Positions 8,795 through 18,363 of a DNA stretch of 64,000 bases are shown here, one piece after another (position 1 is the first letter of the stretch; every line of letters starts with the position of its first letter). The translations under genes and the position numbers were made by a program. This stretch comes from Schaalia odontolytica. GTDB taxonomy: Bacteria > Actinomycetota > Actinomycetes > Actinomycetales > Actinomycetaceae. The notes below the pieces were generated by a model. It made no database searches, had not been told where the DNA came from, and was given only the letters and a program-made list of their open reading frames with translations. The stretch spans positions 1,612,001 through 1,676,000 of the forward strand of contig NZ_CP102197.1 in assembly GCF_024584435.1 (NCBI RefSeq), written 5' to 3'.

Positions 8795-10051
8795 TCAGTG
8801 GCGCTTGTTTCCCCGACGGGTGTGAGCGGCGGGATTCTTCGTCGTGACGCCGTGGGTTTCGAGGGCGGCGACGACCAGCCCATCGGGGCCGTGTTCGACG
8901 TGGGCGACAAGGACCTGGCCGCGCGTCAGCCGCGGGGCCTCAGCGCCGGCGACGGGAGCCGACGCGTAGGCGCGGATTTCCTCGATGATGGCATCACGCA
9001 CGGAACCCGTGACTGACAGGACCGTGGGGGCCGCGTGCTCGCGCAGGCGCTCGGCCGCGAAGGCACGGACGCGTCCGAGGCGAGCCTCGGCATCGACCTG
9101 CGCATCCGGGCCGGAGGCGGCCAGGTCGAGAGACTCGACAAGGGTCACCGAGCCCCCACCCATCGACGCCCACGGGGTGAGGCTCTGGCGCGAGCGGGCT
9201 GCCGGCGACGCAAACGCGCGCGCAACGCCGAAGCTGGAAAGCAGATCAATGAGGTCGAAGGCCTGGCGCACGCCGAATCGACTAAGCGGCGGGTCGACGG
9301 GTTCCGGCGCGTTCTCGGTCTTCTTCGCCGAGGCCTGCTCCACCTGGGCAGCCCTCCTGGCCGCAGCGGACGCAACCATCGCGGGGGTCGGCGCGGGGCG
9401 AGGCTCGGAAGGAGCCGACGCCTCAGCAGGTGCCGCGGAGCCGCCGGAAGAAGCGGAAGGAGAGGCGGGCGCGTGGACGTCCCCGGCCTCGTCGAGGCGC
9501 GGGGTGAGGCCCTGCCCGGGACGCAGGACGAGGAGCGTTGTGGTCACGAGGCGGCCCTCGCGAGCGCGGGCGAGAAGGTCGAAGAGAAGGCGGCGGTCGC
9601 CTCGGCGGGTGAGCATCTCGGCGGCGCGCTCGGGGGCCACCCACTCGGCTCGATCGATCTCGGTGCGGGGAGCGCGGGCGACGGGCGCGCGCACAAACGC
9701 TGCGGGCCCGCCCGACACCGGAGTTCCCACCCAGTAGTGGACCTCCTTGGTTTGCCCGCCACCGAGTCGGTAGCGCTGCGTCGTCAACGGGGCACCGAGG
9801 GTTACGACCTGGCCGGTTTCCTCCTCAACCTCCCGCACGGCGGCAGCAACCAGAGGCTCCCCGTGCTCCGCCTTGCCCTTGGGCCACGACCAGTCGTGGT
9901 AGCGGGGGCGGTGGACCATGAGGACTTCGATGTCGGCCGGATCAATGACCTCGCCGGGTGCGGCCAGGCGCGCCGGATCCATGAAGCGCCAGACGAGCGC
10001 GCCGGCAGAGCGAACGAGTCGCTGGGGGCGTGGGGCTGGCATCGCAGGCAT
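8795..10051 (-). CDS. MutT1-like protein: Nudix domain plus degenerate histidine-phosphatase domain
   Basis: 418 residues. Residues 10-160 are a Nudix hydrolase domain with an intact Nudix box (G-x5-E-x7-REVEEETG), so it should hydrolyse an oxidised or signalling nucleotide such as 8-oxo-dGTP or ApnA. The C-terminal half aligns in layout with the histidine-phosphatase domain of mycobacterial MutT1, but the catalytic RHG/RHA motif reads LVLRPGQG: the histidine is proline. A Pro/Ala/Ser-rich linker of about 75 residues follows. The second domain is therefore probably non-catalytic. Start chosen as the first of two closely spaced ATGs; the second is at 10042. Confidence 0.8.
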   Translation of the reverse strand: MPAMPAPRPQRLVRSAGALVWRFMDPARLAAPGEVIDPADIEVLMVHRPRYHDWSWPKGKAEHGEPLVAAAVREVEEETGQVVTLGAPLTTQRYRLGGGQTKEVHYWVGTPVSGGPAAFVRAPVARAPRTEIDRAEWVAPERAAEMLTRRGDRRLLFDLLARAREGRLVTTTLLVLRPGQGLTPRLDEAGDVHAPASPSASSGGSAAPAEASAPSEPRPAPTPAMVASAAARRAAQVEQASAKKTENAPEPVDPPLSRFGVRQAFDLIDLLSSFGVARAFASPAARSRQSLTPWASMGGGSVTLVESLDLAASGPDAQVDAEARLGRVRAFAAERLREHAAPTVLSVTGSVRDAIIEEIRAYASAPVAGAEAPRLTRGQVLVAHVEHGPDGLVVAALETHGVTTKNPAAHTRRGNKRH

Positions 10052-10176
10052 AGGGTCCAGGGTAGTCGCACGCCGCCTCGCGTGCCCTGGCGGGCGTGCC
10101 ACCTCACCCCGTTTCGGGCCTTCCACGAGGCCGTCCAGGACACGCCCGGATCAGCACCGACTCTGCGAACGAGGGG

Positions 10177-10806
10177 TCAGTCGAGGGTTCCGGAGGCCGC
10201 CTCGCGTGCGGCGAGGTCAAGCTCGTCGGCCGTGGCCAACAGCGCGGAGGTGCGCATGGTGACGCGGTGTGCGAGGGGGTCGGTCGGGTCCTCGATCCAC
10301 AGGGGGCCAGATTCGCCGGCGGCCAGGACGCGCATCGCGCGCGACGCCTGGGCAAGAACCCCGTCCAGGTCATCGTCGGTCAGGTCCCCGCGCAGCAGCG
10401 CGTCGACCTCCTGCATGACCGCTCGCAGCGGGCGGACCTGAACGGGCGCCTCGAGCCCCTGAATGATGGGCGCACGCAGCCCCTGCGCGTAGCGGGACTC
10501 CACCAGGCCGGGGTCGCGGTGATACCACTCGTGGAGCAGGTAGAGGCGCCACAGCGCCCCGGGGAGGGTGAACTCCGCGCTGCGCGACCACGCGTGCGCG
10601 ATGACATCCACGCCCACGGAGCGCACCGTGTCGCGCAGACGCGCGACGTCCGCGTCGGTGAAGGACTCATCCCCCACACCCATGAGCGCCCACGCCGCGG
10701 TGTGGGCGACGGCGGCGTGGGCGGCGGGATCTTCGTCGCCGACGATGGTTTCGGCCCGGGCCGCATCGAGCATGGCCGGGCGGCGAGGGGTATTCGATTG
10801 TGCCAT
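10177..10806 (-). CDS. Conserved-looking hypothetical protein
   Basis: 209 residues, cytoplasmic, no signal peptide or membrane segment. Alternating helical sequence with the aromatic segment LWRLYLLHEWYHRDP in the middle. I do not recognise the family. It lies 125 bases upstream of the MutT1-like gene on the same strand and may be in one operon with it; a tRNA begins just beyond its 5' end. Codon use matches neighbouring housekeeping genes, supporting that it is real. Confidence 0.7.
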   Translation of the reverse strand: MAQSNTPRRPAMLDAARAETIVGDEDPAAHAAVAHTAAWALMGVGDESFTDADVARLRDTVRSVGVDVIAHAWSRSAEFTLPGALWRLYLLHEWYHRDPGLVESRYAQGLRAPIIQGLEAPVQVRPLRAVMQEVDALLRGDLTDDDLDGVLAQASRAMRVLAAGESGPLWIEDPTDPLAHRVTMRTSALLATADELDLAAREAASGTLD

Positions 10807-10837
10807 GGGGACCGGTTCCTCCTACAATGGGGCTGCT

Positions 10838-10909
10838 GGGCCTATAGCTCAATGGTAGAGCAGCGGACTTTTAATCCGTAGGTTGGGGGTTCGAGTCCCC
10901 CTGGGCCTA
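10838..10909 (+). tRNA. tRNA-Lys (anticodon TTT)
   Basis: Full cloverleaf: acceptor GGGCCTA with TGGGCCT, D-arm AGCTCAATGGTAGAGC, anticodon arm with CTTTTAA loop, T-arm GGGGGTTCGAGTCCCCC. The CCA is not encoded. Confidence 0.95.
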
Positions 10910-10976
10910 CTGGTCGCCTCGGTTTTCCGGGGCGTTCACGCTATTCGCGGGCGCGCGCCCGCGCCGGAGGTGCAGC

Positions 10977-13073
10977 ATGGATCCTCGTTTTTCGCGCGCG
11001 TATGGCGCCCTGGCGGGCCTGGCGCTCGGCGACGCCCTCGGCATGCCGACCCAGGCAATGTCCCCCCAGCAGATTCGCGCCGTCTACGGGAGGGTGACGG
11101 GCCTCGTTGACGCGGACGCGAGCCAGCCCTACGCGCCCGGTATGGCGGCGGGTTCGGTCACGGACGACACGGAACAGGCGCTGCTGGTGGCTTCCCTCCT
11201 GGTACGAGGCCGGGGCTTGGCCTCGGGTCGCGTTGCCTTGGACGCGGGCGAGTTCGCCGATGCGTTGCTGGCCTGGGAGGATTCGATGATTCGGCGCGGA
11301 TCGCTCGACCTGTTGGGTCCCTCCACGAAGGCGGCGCTCGAACGGGTGCGGGCGGGCGAGGACCCGCTCGCCGTGGGTGGGGAAGGCACGACGAACGGCG
11401 CCGCGATGCGCGTGACCCCGATCGGTATCGCGATGTCGACGGCCGATCCCGAGGCCTTTGCGGATGCCGTCTGGTCTTCCTGTCAGGTCACGCACGCGAC
11501 GCGCCAGGGCTTCCAGTCGGCTGCCCTCGTGGCGGCGGCCGTGTCCCTGGGCATCGACTCTGCGCGCTCGACGGCCCCGGATCTGAGGTCCCTGCTGTGG
11601 AAGGCCCTGACCTTCGTCGATTCCCTCCCCGTGCGCGGCGCGTGGGCCCCCGACCCGGACGTCGTTGCGGCGACGCGCAGGGCCATGCAGCTGTCCATCA
11701 ACCCAGCATCGTCGTCCCTGGAATGCCTCGCCCAGCAGGTGGGAACGTCCGTGGCCTCGGCGCACGCGATCCCCATGGCCTTTGCGCTGCTCGCGCGCGA
11801 TCCCTCGCCGCAGGCCCTCCTGGACGCCGCCAACATCGGCGGCGATACCGACACGATCGGCGCGATCGCGGGCGCGATCCTGGGCGCTGCCCTCGGCGTT
11901 CAGGTTCTGCCCACAGACAGCCTCTCGATGATCGAGGAGGTCTCCCACCTCGGCCTGCAACCCATCACGAGCAAGCTCCTGGAGCTGCGCGATCAGGCAC
12001 TTAACGGTCATCAGGAGGGCACTGACACAGATGCGTTGTCGGCGGACGGGGCCGACATTTCGAGCGAGCGGACGACCCCCGAGGAGTCAGCCCCCGCCTC
12101 GTCACCCAATTCCACGGAGGGCCGCGTCGTCCTCATGGGGCAGATCCTCGTGGACCTGGTCCTTCAGGGGGTACGTCCGATTCACGGCGGCGGCTCCGAA
12201 TGGGCGAATGACGGGGGCACCCACGTGGGCGGCGGCTTCAACGCGCTCGTGGCGGCGCGCCGGATGGGGGCCGAGGCCATCTCTCTCAGCCCGATCGGCG
12301 CCGGACCCCACGCGTCGATGATCGTGGCCGCCCTCGCTCGCGAGGGAATCACAGACGCCGGACCCCGCGTCAATGGTGTGGACAACGGATTCTGTGTCGC
12401 CCTGATTGGTCACGACGCCGAACGCACCTTCATCTCCACGAAGGGCGCTGAGACGATGGCGCCCGCGAGCGCGTGGGCTGACTTCGTACAGACGATGCGC
12501 CCGGGGGATGTGCTTTGCATCGACGGCTACCTCATGGACCACCCCGCAAACAAGGAAGCCGCGGAGGCGGCGCTGCGCGTCCTGCCCGAGGGCGTGCGCG
12601 TGGTCCTGGATGTGTCTCCCGTCATCGGAATCCCGGAGGGCTTGCCCGCGCGCCACGTGATCATCTCGATGAACAGCGTCGAGGCGAGGGCAATCGCCAA
12701 GCGGTCACGACTTGACGGCTACCTGCCGTTTGACTCTCTCAGTTGCCGCCTCGCGCAGACACTGGGGCACGACACGTTGATTCGCCTCGGAGCATCCGGC
12801 GCATGTTTTGCTCGCTATGCCAGCCCCAATGGCGAAACATCAGCCGTGCACATCCCGACCCCGACCATCGACGCCGTCGACACGAACGGCGCGGGCGACG
12901 CCCACACGGGAGCCCTGGCGGCATTGCTCGCACAGGGTGTCCCCATGGACAGGGCGCTCCTGCTCGCCAACTGCGCGGGCGCGCTTTCCACGACAGTCGT
13001 CGGCCCGGCCTCGTGCCCGACGCGCGAGGACATCGAGGCCGCGGCGGACGCGTTGAGCGAGTCGGGAAACTGA
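10977..13073 (+). CDS. ADP-ribosylglycohydrolase / PfkB-family kinase fusion, copy 1 (motifs intact)
   Basis: 698 residues; ATG with GGAGGTG upstream. Residues 1-340 are a DraG-type ADP-ribosylglycohydrolase: GLALGDALGMP, the metal-binding TDDTE at 62-66 and GGDTDTIG near 288 that completes the binuclear Mg site. A Ser/Pro/Glu-rich linker (about 340-378) leads to a PfkB/ribokinase domain with NGAGDAHTG near 637-645 (anion hole and catalytic Asp). The pairing suggests release of an ADP-ribosyl or N-glycosidic ribose unit and its phosphorylation, but the true substrate is unknown. First of three tandem paralogues; the next gene starts two bases after this one stops. Confidence 0.88.
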   Translation: MDPRFSRAYGALAGLALGDALGMPTQAMSPQQIRAVYGRVTGLVDADASQPYAPGMAAGSVTDDTEQALLVASLLVRGRGLASGRVALDAGEFADALLAWEDSMIRRGSLDLLGPSTKAALERVRAGEDPLAVGGEGTTNGAAMRVTPIGIAMSTADPEAFADAVWSSCQVTHATRQGFQSAALVAAAVSLGIDSARSTAPDLRSLLWKALTFVDSLPVRGAWAPDPDVVAATRRAMQLSINPASSSLECLAQQVGTSVASAHAIPMAFALLARDPSPQALLDAANIGGDTDTIGAIAGAILGAALGVQVLPTDSLSMIEEVSHLGLQPITSKLLELRDQALNGHQEGTDTDALSADGADISSERTTPEESAPASSPNSTEGRVVLMGQILVDLVLQGVRPIHGGGSEWANDGGTHVGGGFNALVAARRMGAEAISLSPIGAGPHASMIVAALAREGITDAGPRVNGVDNGFCVALIGHDAERTFISTKGAETMAPASAWADFVQTMRPGDVLCIDGYLMDHPANKEAAEAALRVLPEGVRVVLDVSPVIGIPEGLPARHVIISMNSVEARAIAKRSRLDGYLPFDSLSCRLAQTLGHDTLIRLGASGACFARYASPNGETSAVHIPTPTIDAVDTNGAGDAHTGALAALLAQGVPMDRALLLANCAGALSTTVVGPASCPTREDIEAAADALSESGN

Positions 13074-13074
13074 C

Positions 13075-15147
13075 ATGGATCCGCGCTTTGATCGTGCCCA
13101 CGGGGCGATGGTCGGCCTTTTCTACGGTCAGGCACTTGAGGTGGACACTGCGGTCGATAAGGGTAGTAAGTCGTCGTCCCTCAGCGAGAGCATTCTTGCT
13201 CTGATGGCCGCCACCGAGTCAGCGAAGCAGCCGACGTTCCCCTGCTTCACGACACCCGTTGATCGCTTTTGTGGCCTGATGCTCGAAGCCGTCCAGCTCG
13301 GCATCGCCACCTCGATAGGCAGTCCCCAAGCCTTCGTGGACGCCTTGTGGAACAACAGCCAGAAACGGGAGCCCACGCGCCAGGACTTCCAGGCGACGGC
13401 GCTGGTTGCCGCCGCAGTGTCAATCGGCCTGGACAGTCCACACTTCCGTGTGGAGGACGCTCTCGTGCGAGCAGTCGACGTCGTGTCGTCGGTGGAGGCT
13501 CACGGCGAGTGGAGCCCTGAGCCGGACGTTGTAGCCGCGACTCGCAGGGCGTTGAACATCGCGAGCGACGTCAACGACTACATCGGCTTCTCTCTCGAGC
13601 AGCTCAGCGAGCAGATCGGGTCCGCAGGTTCTCCCACCCAGATCGTCCCGGCTGCTTTTGCCCTGGCCGCGCGCTACCAGGATCGCCGTCTCTTGACCTC
13701 TCCCCTGCGTCTCGGCGCCCAGGCCCACACGATCCTGTCCATCGTCGGCGCTCTGGTCGGAGCGGTTCGAGGAGCGAGCTTCCTGCGCCCCTACGGGTTG
13801 TCTCGGGTTGAGGACGCATGCCCGCTGAACCTGGTGGATCGCGCAGGAAATCTGCTCGCCACGCGCACGCCCTACCCCAGCGGCGGTCTCGCCCCGGGCG
13901 GGTCTGCGCCGCCGGTCGCCCCCTCAGCCCCGGCCTCGTTCGAGGAGCCCTCATCGAGCCTGCACACCCGCCAACGCTACTTCGAGCCTGCCACCCCACC
14001 CACTCCACTCGGCGCGCACCGAGGCGAATCTCAGACCGGGCGCGTGCTTGTTCTCGGCGAGCTGCTCCACGACCAGGCCATGCACTCCGAGACGTACCCG
14101 CGTTTCGGCGAGCACGTGTGGGCCGAAGAACTGGGGCAGTCCACGGGCGGCATGTTCCGCGCACTGGTCGCTGCGCGCCGCATGGGAGCCGAGGTCGTTT
14201 CCCTCTGCCCGATCGGAGAAGGACCTAACGCCGAGGCTATTTCGCAGGCACTGGCTCGCGAGGGCATCGTCGACGCTGGTCCCCGATTCTCGGGGGCTGA
14301 CAACGGCTACCGACTGATCTTCACCGCCGACAACGGCTGGCGGCTGAGCGTTTCGACGAAGAGCCCACTAGCCGAAGGCACCGCACGGGTGTGGGCAGAA
14401 GCCATCCAATCGATGGGTCCCTCCGATGTCCTGTGCATCGACAGCGCGCTGCTCGCCCAACAACCGATGACGCGGGCCCTGCGCCAGGCCACAAAAGGCC
14501 TGCCAGATCACGCTCGCGTCGTATTCGACGCGTCCTCTCACGAGGGCTTTCTCGAAAGCCTTCCCCTCGACAATGTCATCGTGTCACTGCGCGCCTCCCA
14601 ACCGCCCGGTTTTAGCGGCTTTTTCCGGCATTTCAACGACAGCTACCCTCCGTTCCCCTTCTACGAGCAAAACGACGACCTCAAGGATCAGGTTGCGGCC
14701 CTCGCCATGCTGACAATGCGTTATGTCGTTCTGCGTTCAGACGATGGTCAGGTGTACTACGCGCGTCCCACTCACGACGACAACCGCTTCATCCGGCCTT
14801 ACGTCACACGAGTTGCTGCACCCCCACTCACCAAGAACCAGAACGTGGAAACCGCCAGCATCCACTCCGCAACGCTGGCGGCCTGCCTCGCACTCGGCAT
14901 ACCCGTCAAGCGGGGGATTCTGCTAGCGAATTGCGCGGCTGCGCTCGCCACGCCGACCTCGCTACCGACCCGCGATTCGCTTGAGGCTGCGGCGGCCGAA
15001 CTACTGCCCGCGACCAGGGCTGACAAGGAGAAACGAGAATGGATTCACGACTCCCCCGCGCATTCGCGGCTATGGCAGCTCTTGTCCGCGCGGATATGGC
15101 CAACCCTGCTACCTCGGACACGCCGACAAAAACGGTATCGGAGGTAA
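13075..15147 (+). CDS. ADP-ribosylglycohydrolase/PfkB-like fusion, copy 2 (catalytic motifs lost)
   Basis: 690 residues, same two-domain layout as copy 1 (opening MDPRFDRAHGAMVGL matches). The region that should carry TDDTE has been replaced, and GGDTDTIGAIAGA has become AQAHTILSIVGA, so the metal site is gone. In the kinase half NGAGDAHTG has become VETASIHSA, removing the catalytic Asp. The fold is still recognisable (SGGMFRALVAARRMGAEVVSL). The frame runs 109 bases into copy 3, giving a basic tail (RTRRQKRYRR) absent from copy 1; this suggests loss of the original stop. It is probably a pseudoenzyme, perhaps an assembly partner or a decaying duplicate. Confidence 0.75.
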   Translation: MDPRFDRAHGAMVGLFYGQALEVDTAVDKGSKSSSLSESILALMAATESAKQPTFPCFTTPVDRFCGLMLEAVQLGIATSIGSPQAFVDALWNNSQKREPTRQDFQATALVAAAVSIGLDSPHFRVEDALVRAVDVVSSVEAHGEWSPEPDVVAATRRALNIASDVNDYIGFSLEQLSEQIGSAGSPTQIVPAAFALAARYQDRRLLTSPLRLGAQAHTILSIVGALVGAVRGASFLRPYGLSRVEDACPLNLVDRAGNLLATRTPYPSGGLAPGGSAPPVAPSAPASFEEPSSSLHTRQRYFEPATPPTPLGAHRGESQTGRVLVLGELLHDQAMHSETYPRFGEHVWAEELGQSTGGMFRALVAARRMGAEVVSLCPIGEGPNAEAISQALAREGIVDAGPRFSGADNGYRLIFTADNGWRLSVSTKSPLAEGTARVWAEAIQSMGPSDVLCIDSALLAQQPMTRALRQATKGLPDHARVVFDASSHEGFLESLPLDNVIVSLRASQPPGFSGFFRHFNDSYPPFPFYEQNDDLKDQVAALAMLTMRYVVLRSDDGQVYYARPTHDDNRFIRPYVTRVAAPPLTKNQNVETASIHSATLAACLALGIPVKRGILLANCAAALATPTSLPTRDSLEAAAAELLPATRADKEKREWIHDSPAHSRLWQLLSARIWPTLLPRTRRQKRYRR

Positions 15148-16973
15148 CGAGGCAGGCCATGGCCATCGCCACGCAGCTGACGCGAGGCCCCAGTGGTGCC
15201 CACGCCATTCGTTCCGGCGAGTGGCAAGCGCCCGCCGTGAGCGCGCTTGATCGTCTCTTGTGCGCGGTACCCATCGGCATTGCGATGTCGATGCTTGCCC
15301 CCGAAGCCCTCGCAGACACCGTGTGGGCGGCGTGCGGATGCGCGACTCGAAACCAGTTCCAGGCAGCTGCACTTCTTGCGACGGCGGTGTCCTTATCCAT
15401 CGAATCTCGCGACATTCACCTGGTCGAGGCTGTCCAGATCGTCTCCGATATGACACAGCGCGGTGAGCCCGAACAAGGCCCCGATGTCCTGACGTCCACG
15501 CGGCAAGCATTGAACTTCCAAGCCAACTCCGTGTGGGTCGGCAGCTACTCGCCCATCAGCCCGTTGACTCGCAAACTCTCCGGCCATACCCCGTCGTCTC
15601 TCCTCATCCCATTGGCCTTCCTCGTCTCTGGTGACCGCTACGATTCGACGTCCACCTCCACGTTGGGTGAGATGTGTGGGGAGCCGAGGCTGCTGCGCAT
15701 CATTTCGGAGCTTCTGTCCAATTTCTCACCACCCGGTCGTTACTTCTCTCACCGCTTGATGGAACGGGTGGAGCGGGACTCTCACCTCGATCTGCTAGGG
15801 GTCACCGGGCAGTTGCTCGAGCTGCGTCCTCCCGCCCCCGAGAGCTGGCTACGGCGGGCTGTCGGACACTCGGATTCGCACTATTCCAGCGGTGGCTGGT
15901 CTTCCTTCGAGGCCCCCGGGTCGACCGTTCTCACTCGAGCTGCGCCCTTCGAGCCGGAGAGCACACCGACCCCGCTCGGACCGGCCAGGGGCGATGCGCC
16001 CGCAGGTCGCGTCGTCTTCATGAACGAGCTGACGCTGAGGCACGCCCGACAGTCCGCGGATGACCCTCTGCCCAGCGGGGACGAGTGGGCCTCCCGTGAG
16101 GGAGTCCATATCGACGTCTCTTTCACGGCAATGCGCGCCGCCCGCGCCATGGGCATCGAGGTCGTGAGCCTCAGCCCAATCGGCGAGGGGCCCCGCGCCT
16201 CGATCATCGCCGAGGCTCTGGCTCGCGAGGGGGTCATCGACGCAGGTCCACGTGTGAGGGGGTGCGATAACGGATACGAGTCGAACGTTATCGGAGACCC
16301 GTACCGAACGAAGATCTCATTCATCGAGAATGTTCCCAAGCACGCATGGGATGAGGCTACCCGCACGCTGGGCCCCTCAGATGTCCTGTTCGTCGACGGC
16401 ACCGTGAAGCGCTCTCGGGAGGTTCTCTCCGCTGCCGAGAACGCGCTCAATCACCTGCCGGAGCACGTGCGCGTCGTCTTAGACGCATCGAGGTATGAGA
16501 CCGGTCCTGCATGTCTTCCCAAAGACAACGTAATTATGGTGCTGCATCAGCGGGGAGTGCAGGGGCTATGCGAGCCGATCGTGCAAGATCGTTCGGCCTT
16601 TGATGCCAGTCAGGACCCGGAGCGCGCCGCCGGTTTCGTCGAACACATGTTTGGTCGCTACACACTCATCGACACAGCGACAGAAGAGTCCTACCTCGCG
16701 CGCCCACTGCGCGCCAAGACCTCAGAGGTCTCGTACGTCACCCGATTCCCCGCACCAACCGTCGAACCGACGGATCCGTTGGGGTCCCAGCACGCACGCT
16801 ACGGCGTCCTGGCTGCCGCCCTCGCGCTCGGCTACCCCCTCGAGCGGTGCATCCTTCTGGCGAATTGCGCAGGCGCCCTGGCCTCGACCATGCCCGGCCC
16901 GGCCTCGTGTCCCACGCGCGAGGACATTGAGGCCGCGGCGGACGCGCTGGAGGCACGCACAGACGGGGAGTGA
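15039..16973 (+). CDS. ADP-ribosylglycohydrolase/PfkB-like fusion, copy 3 (catalytic motifs lost)
   Basis: 644 residues; ATG at 15039 with AAGGAGAAACGAG upstream, inside the end of copy 2. The N-terminal domain is shortened and lacks both DDTE and GGDTD; the kinase half lacks GAGD (it reads DPLGSQHARYG). The final segment CPTREDIEAAADALEA is nearly identical to the end of copy 1, fixing the paralogy and suggesting recent exchange at the 3' ends. The open frame is intact over nearly 2 kb, so selection may still maintain a non-enzymatic role. Confidence 0.75.
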   Translation: MDSRLPRAFAAMAALVRADMANPATSDTPTKTVSEVTRQAMAIATQLTRGPSGAHAIRSGEWQAPAVSALDRLLCAVPIGIAMSMLAPEALADTVWAACGCATRNQFQAAALLATAVSLSIESRDIHLVEAVQIVSDMTQRGEPEQGPDVLTSTRQALNFQANSVWVGSYSPISPLTRKLSGHTPSSLLIPLAFLVSGDRYDSTSTSTLGEMCGEPRLLRIISELLSNFSPPGRYFSHRLMERVERDSHLDLLGVTGQLLELRPPAPESWLRRAVGHSDSHYSSGGWSSFEAPGSTVLTRAAPFEPESTPTPLGPARGDAPAGRVVFMNELTLRHARQSADDPLPSGDEWASREGVHIDVSFTAMRAARAMGIEVVSLSPIGEGPRASIIAEALAREGVIDAGPRVRGCDNGYESNVIGDPYRTKISFIENVPKHAWDEATRTLGPSDVLFVDGTVKRSREVLSAAENALNHLPEHVRVVLDASRYETGPACLPKDNVIMVLHQRGVQGLCEPIVQDRSAFDASQDPERAAGFVEHMFGRYTLIDTATEESYLARPLRAKTSEVSYVTRFPAPTVEPTDPLGSQHARYGVLAAALALGYPLERCILLANCAGALASTMPGPASCPTREDIEAAADALEARTDGE

Positions 16974-17118
16974 GCGCCGCGCAGACTCGGTTGCCCTTCA
17001 ACTGAACGACCCCAGCTGCACCACATCTGCGCAGGTCGGGGGGAGTCAAACGTGCGAGATGCGTCAAATATCCAACCGAGTCATCTATTTTGCGCCCCAA
17101 AGGGTGCACAATCACACC

Positions 17119-18363
17119 ATGGCGACTAACGACACCCCGGACCGCGGCGGCATCATCGGCGGGGCCCTCACGGTTGCCCTGCTGATCACGCTGGCCGTCC
17201 AAAACGCCGTGCCGCCGATGGCGACCGACATGTACTCGGCCGCGTTCCCGCAGATCACGGTGGACCTGGCGACGAACTCGACGATGCTCGGCTTCACGCT
17301 CACGACCTTCTTCGTCGGCTTCGCGACCGGCCAGGTCCTGGGCGGTGCAATTTCGGACCAGATCGGGCGCCGCCGTCCCATCGTCGCGGGCGGCATCATC
17401 GCCCTCGTCGGCTCCATGATCTGCGTGTTTGCGCCGGGCATCTGGGTGCTCCTCGTGGGCCGAGTCTTCCAGGGCCTCGGCGGCGGCATCGCCTCCTCGG
17501 TGGCGCGCGCGATCCTCGTCGACGTCGCGCACGGCAAGATGCTGGCGCGCGCGATGAGCCTCATCCAGGCGATCGTCGGCTTTGCGCCGATGCTCGCCCC
17601 CGTCATCGGCGCATTCATCATCACACACGCGACATGGAGGGTCGTCTTCTGGGCACTCGCCGCCTTCACCCTACTGATGGCGGCCCTCGCGTGGTTCGTC
17701 GTGCCCGAGTCCCTCCCCAAGGAGCGCCGCCATCCCGGCGGCATCTCCAGGTTCTTCCAGGGCCTCGTCCAGGTCGTGCGTATCCGCCCCTTCGTGGGCT
17801 TCATGCTGACCAACGCCTTCTCGAGCTTCTGCATGTTCGGCTACATCTCGAACGCCACGTACGTGCTGCAGGGGCCGCTGGGCCTTTCCCCCATGGCTTT
17901 CGCGTGGGTGTTCGCGTTCAACGCGCTGCTGTCGACCGGTTTCGCGCTGGTGAACGTGCGCCTGATCTCGCACTTCACGCCGCGCACCCTCATCATCACG
18001 GGCCTCACGATCGCGGCGACCGGTGTGGTCACGCTGGCGATCTCGACGTTCCTCCTCGACCTGCCGCTGATCCTCACGTGCGTGGGCTTCGCGCTCATCA
18101 TGACGGCGAACGCGTTCATCTTCGGCAACGCGGGCGCGCGGGCCATGAGTGAGGCGCGCGAGCACGCGGACACGGCCTCGTCCGTCATGGGCGTGTGTCA
18201 GTCGATCGCGAACGGCATCGCCGCTCCCCTGGCAACCTCGGGCGGCGACAGCGCCGTGCCGATGGTGCTCGTCATGATCGTCGGCTCGGTCGGCGCATGG
18301 TTCGCTTTCTGGGTGATCGCCCGCGGCGGCGCGCGCACGCCGCGTCGGCTCAACCTCGACTGA
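17119..18363 (+). CDS. MFS transporter, Bcr/CflA drug-resistance type
   Basis: 414 residues, about 12 transmembrane segments. Typical 12-TMS drug/H+ antiporter signals: the TDMYSAAFPQI motif of Bcr/CflA proteins at the end of TM1, GGAISDQIGRRRPI (motif A) after TM2, and GRVFQGLGGGIASSVARAI in TM4. ATG at 17119 follows a 145-base gap after the triplicated genes, so it has its own promoter. Probable export of small toxic compounds; the specific substrate is not inferable. Confidence 0.88.
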   Translation: MATNDTPDRGGIIGGALTVALLITLAVQNAVPPMATDMYSAAFPQITVDLATNSTMLGFTLTTFFVGFATGQVLGGAISDQIGRRRPIVAGGIIALVGSMICVFAPGIWVLLVGRVFQGLGGGIASSVARAILVDVAHGKMLARAMSLIQAIVGFAPMLAPVIGAFIITHATWRVVFWALAAFTLLMAALAWFVVPESLPKERRHPGGISRFFQGLVQVVRIRPFVGFMLTNAFSSFCMFGYISNATYVLQGPLGLSPMAFAWVFAFNALLSTGFALVNVRLISHFTPRTLIITGLTIAATGVVTLAISTFLLDLPLILTCVGFALIMTANAFIFGNAGARAMSEAREHADTASSVMGVCQSIANGIAAPLATSGGDSAVPMVLVMIVGSVGAWFAFWVIARGGARTPRRLNLD

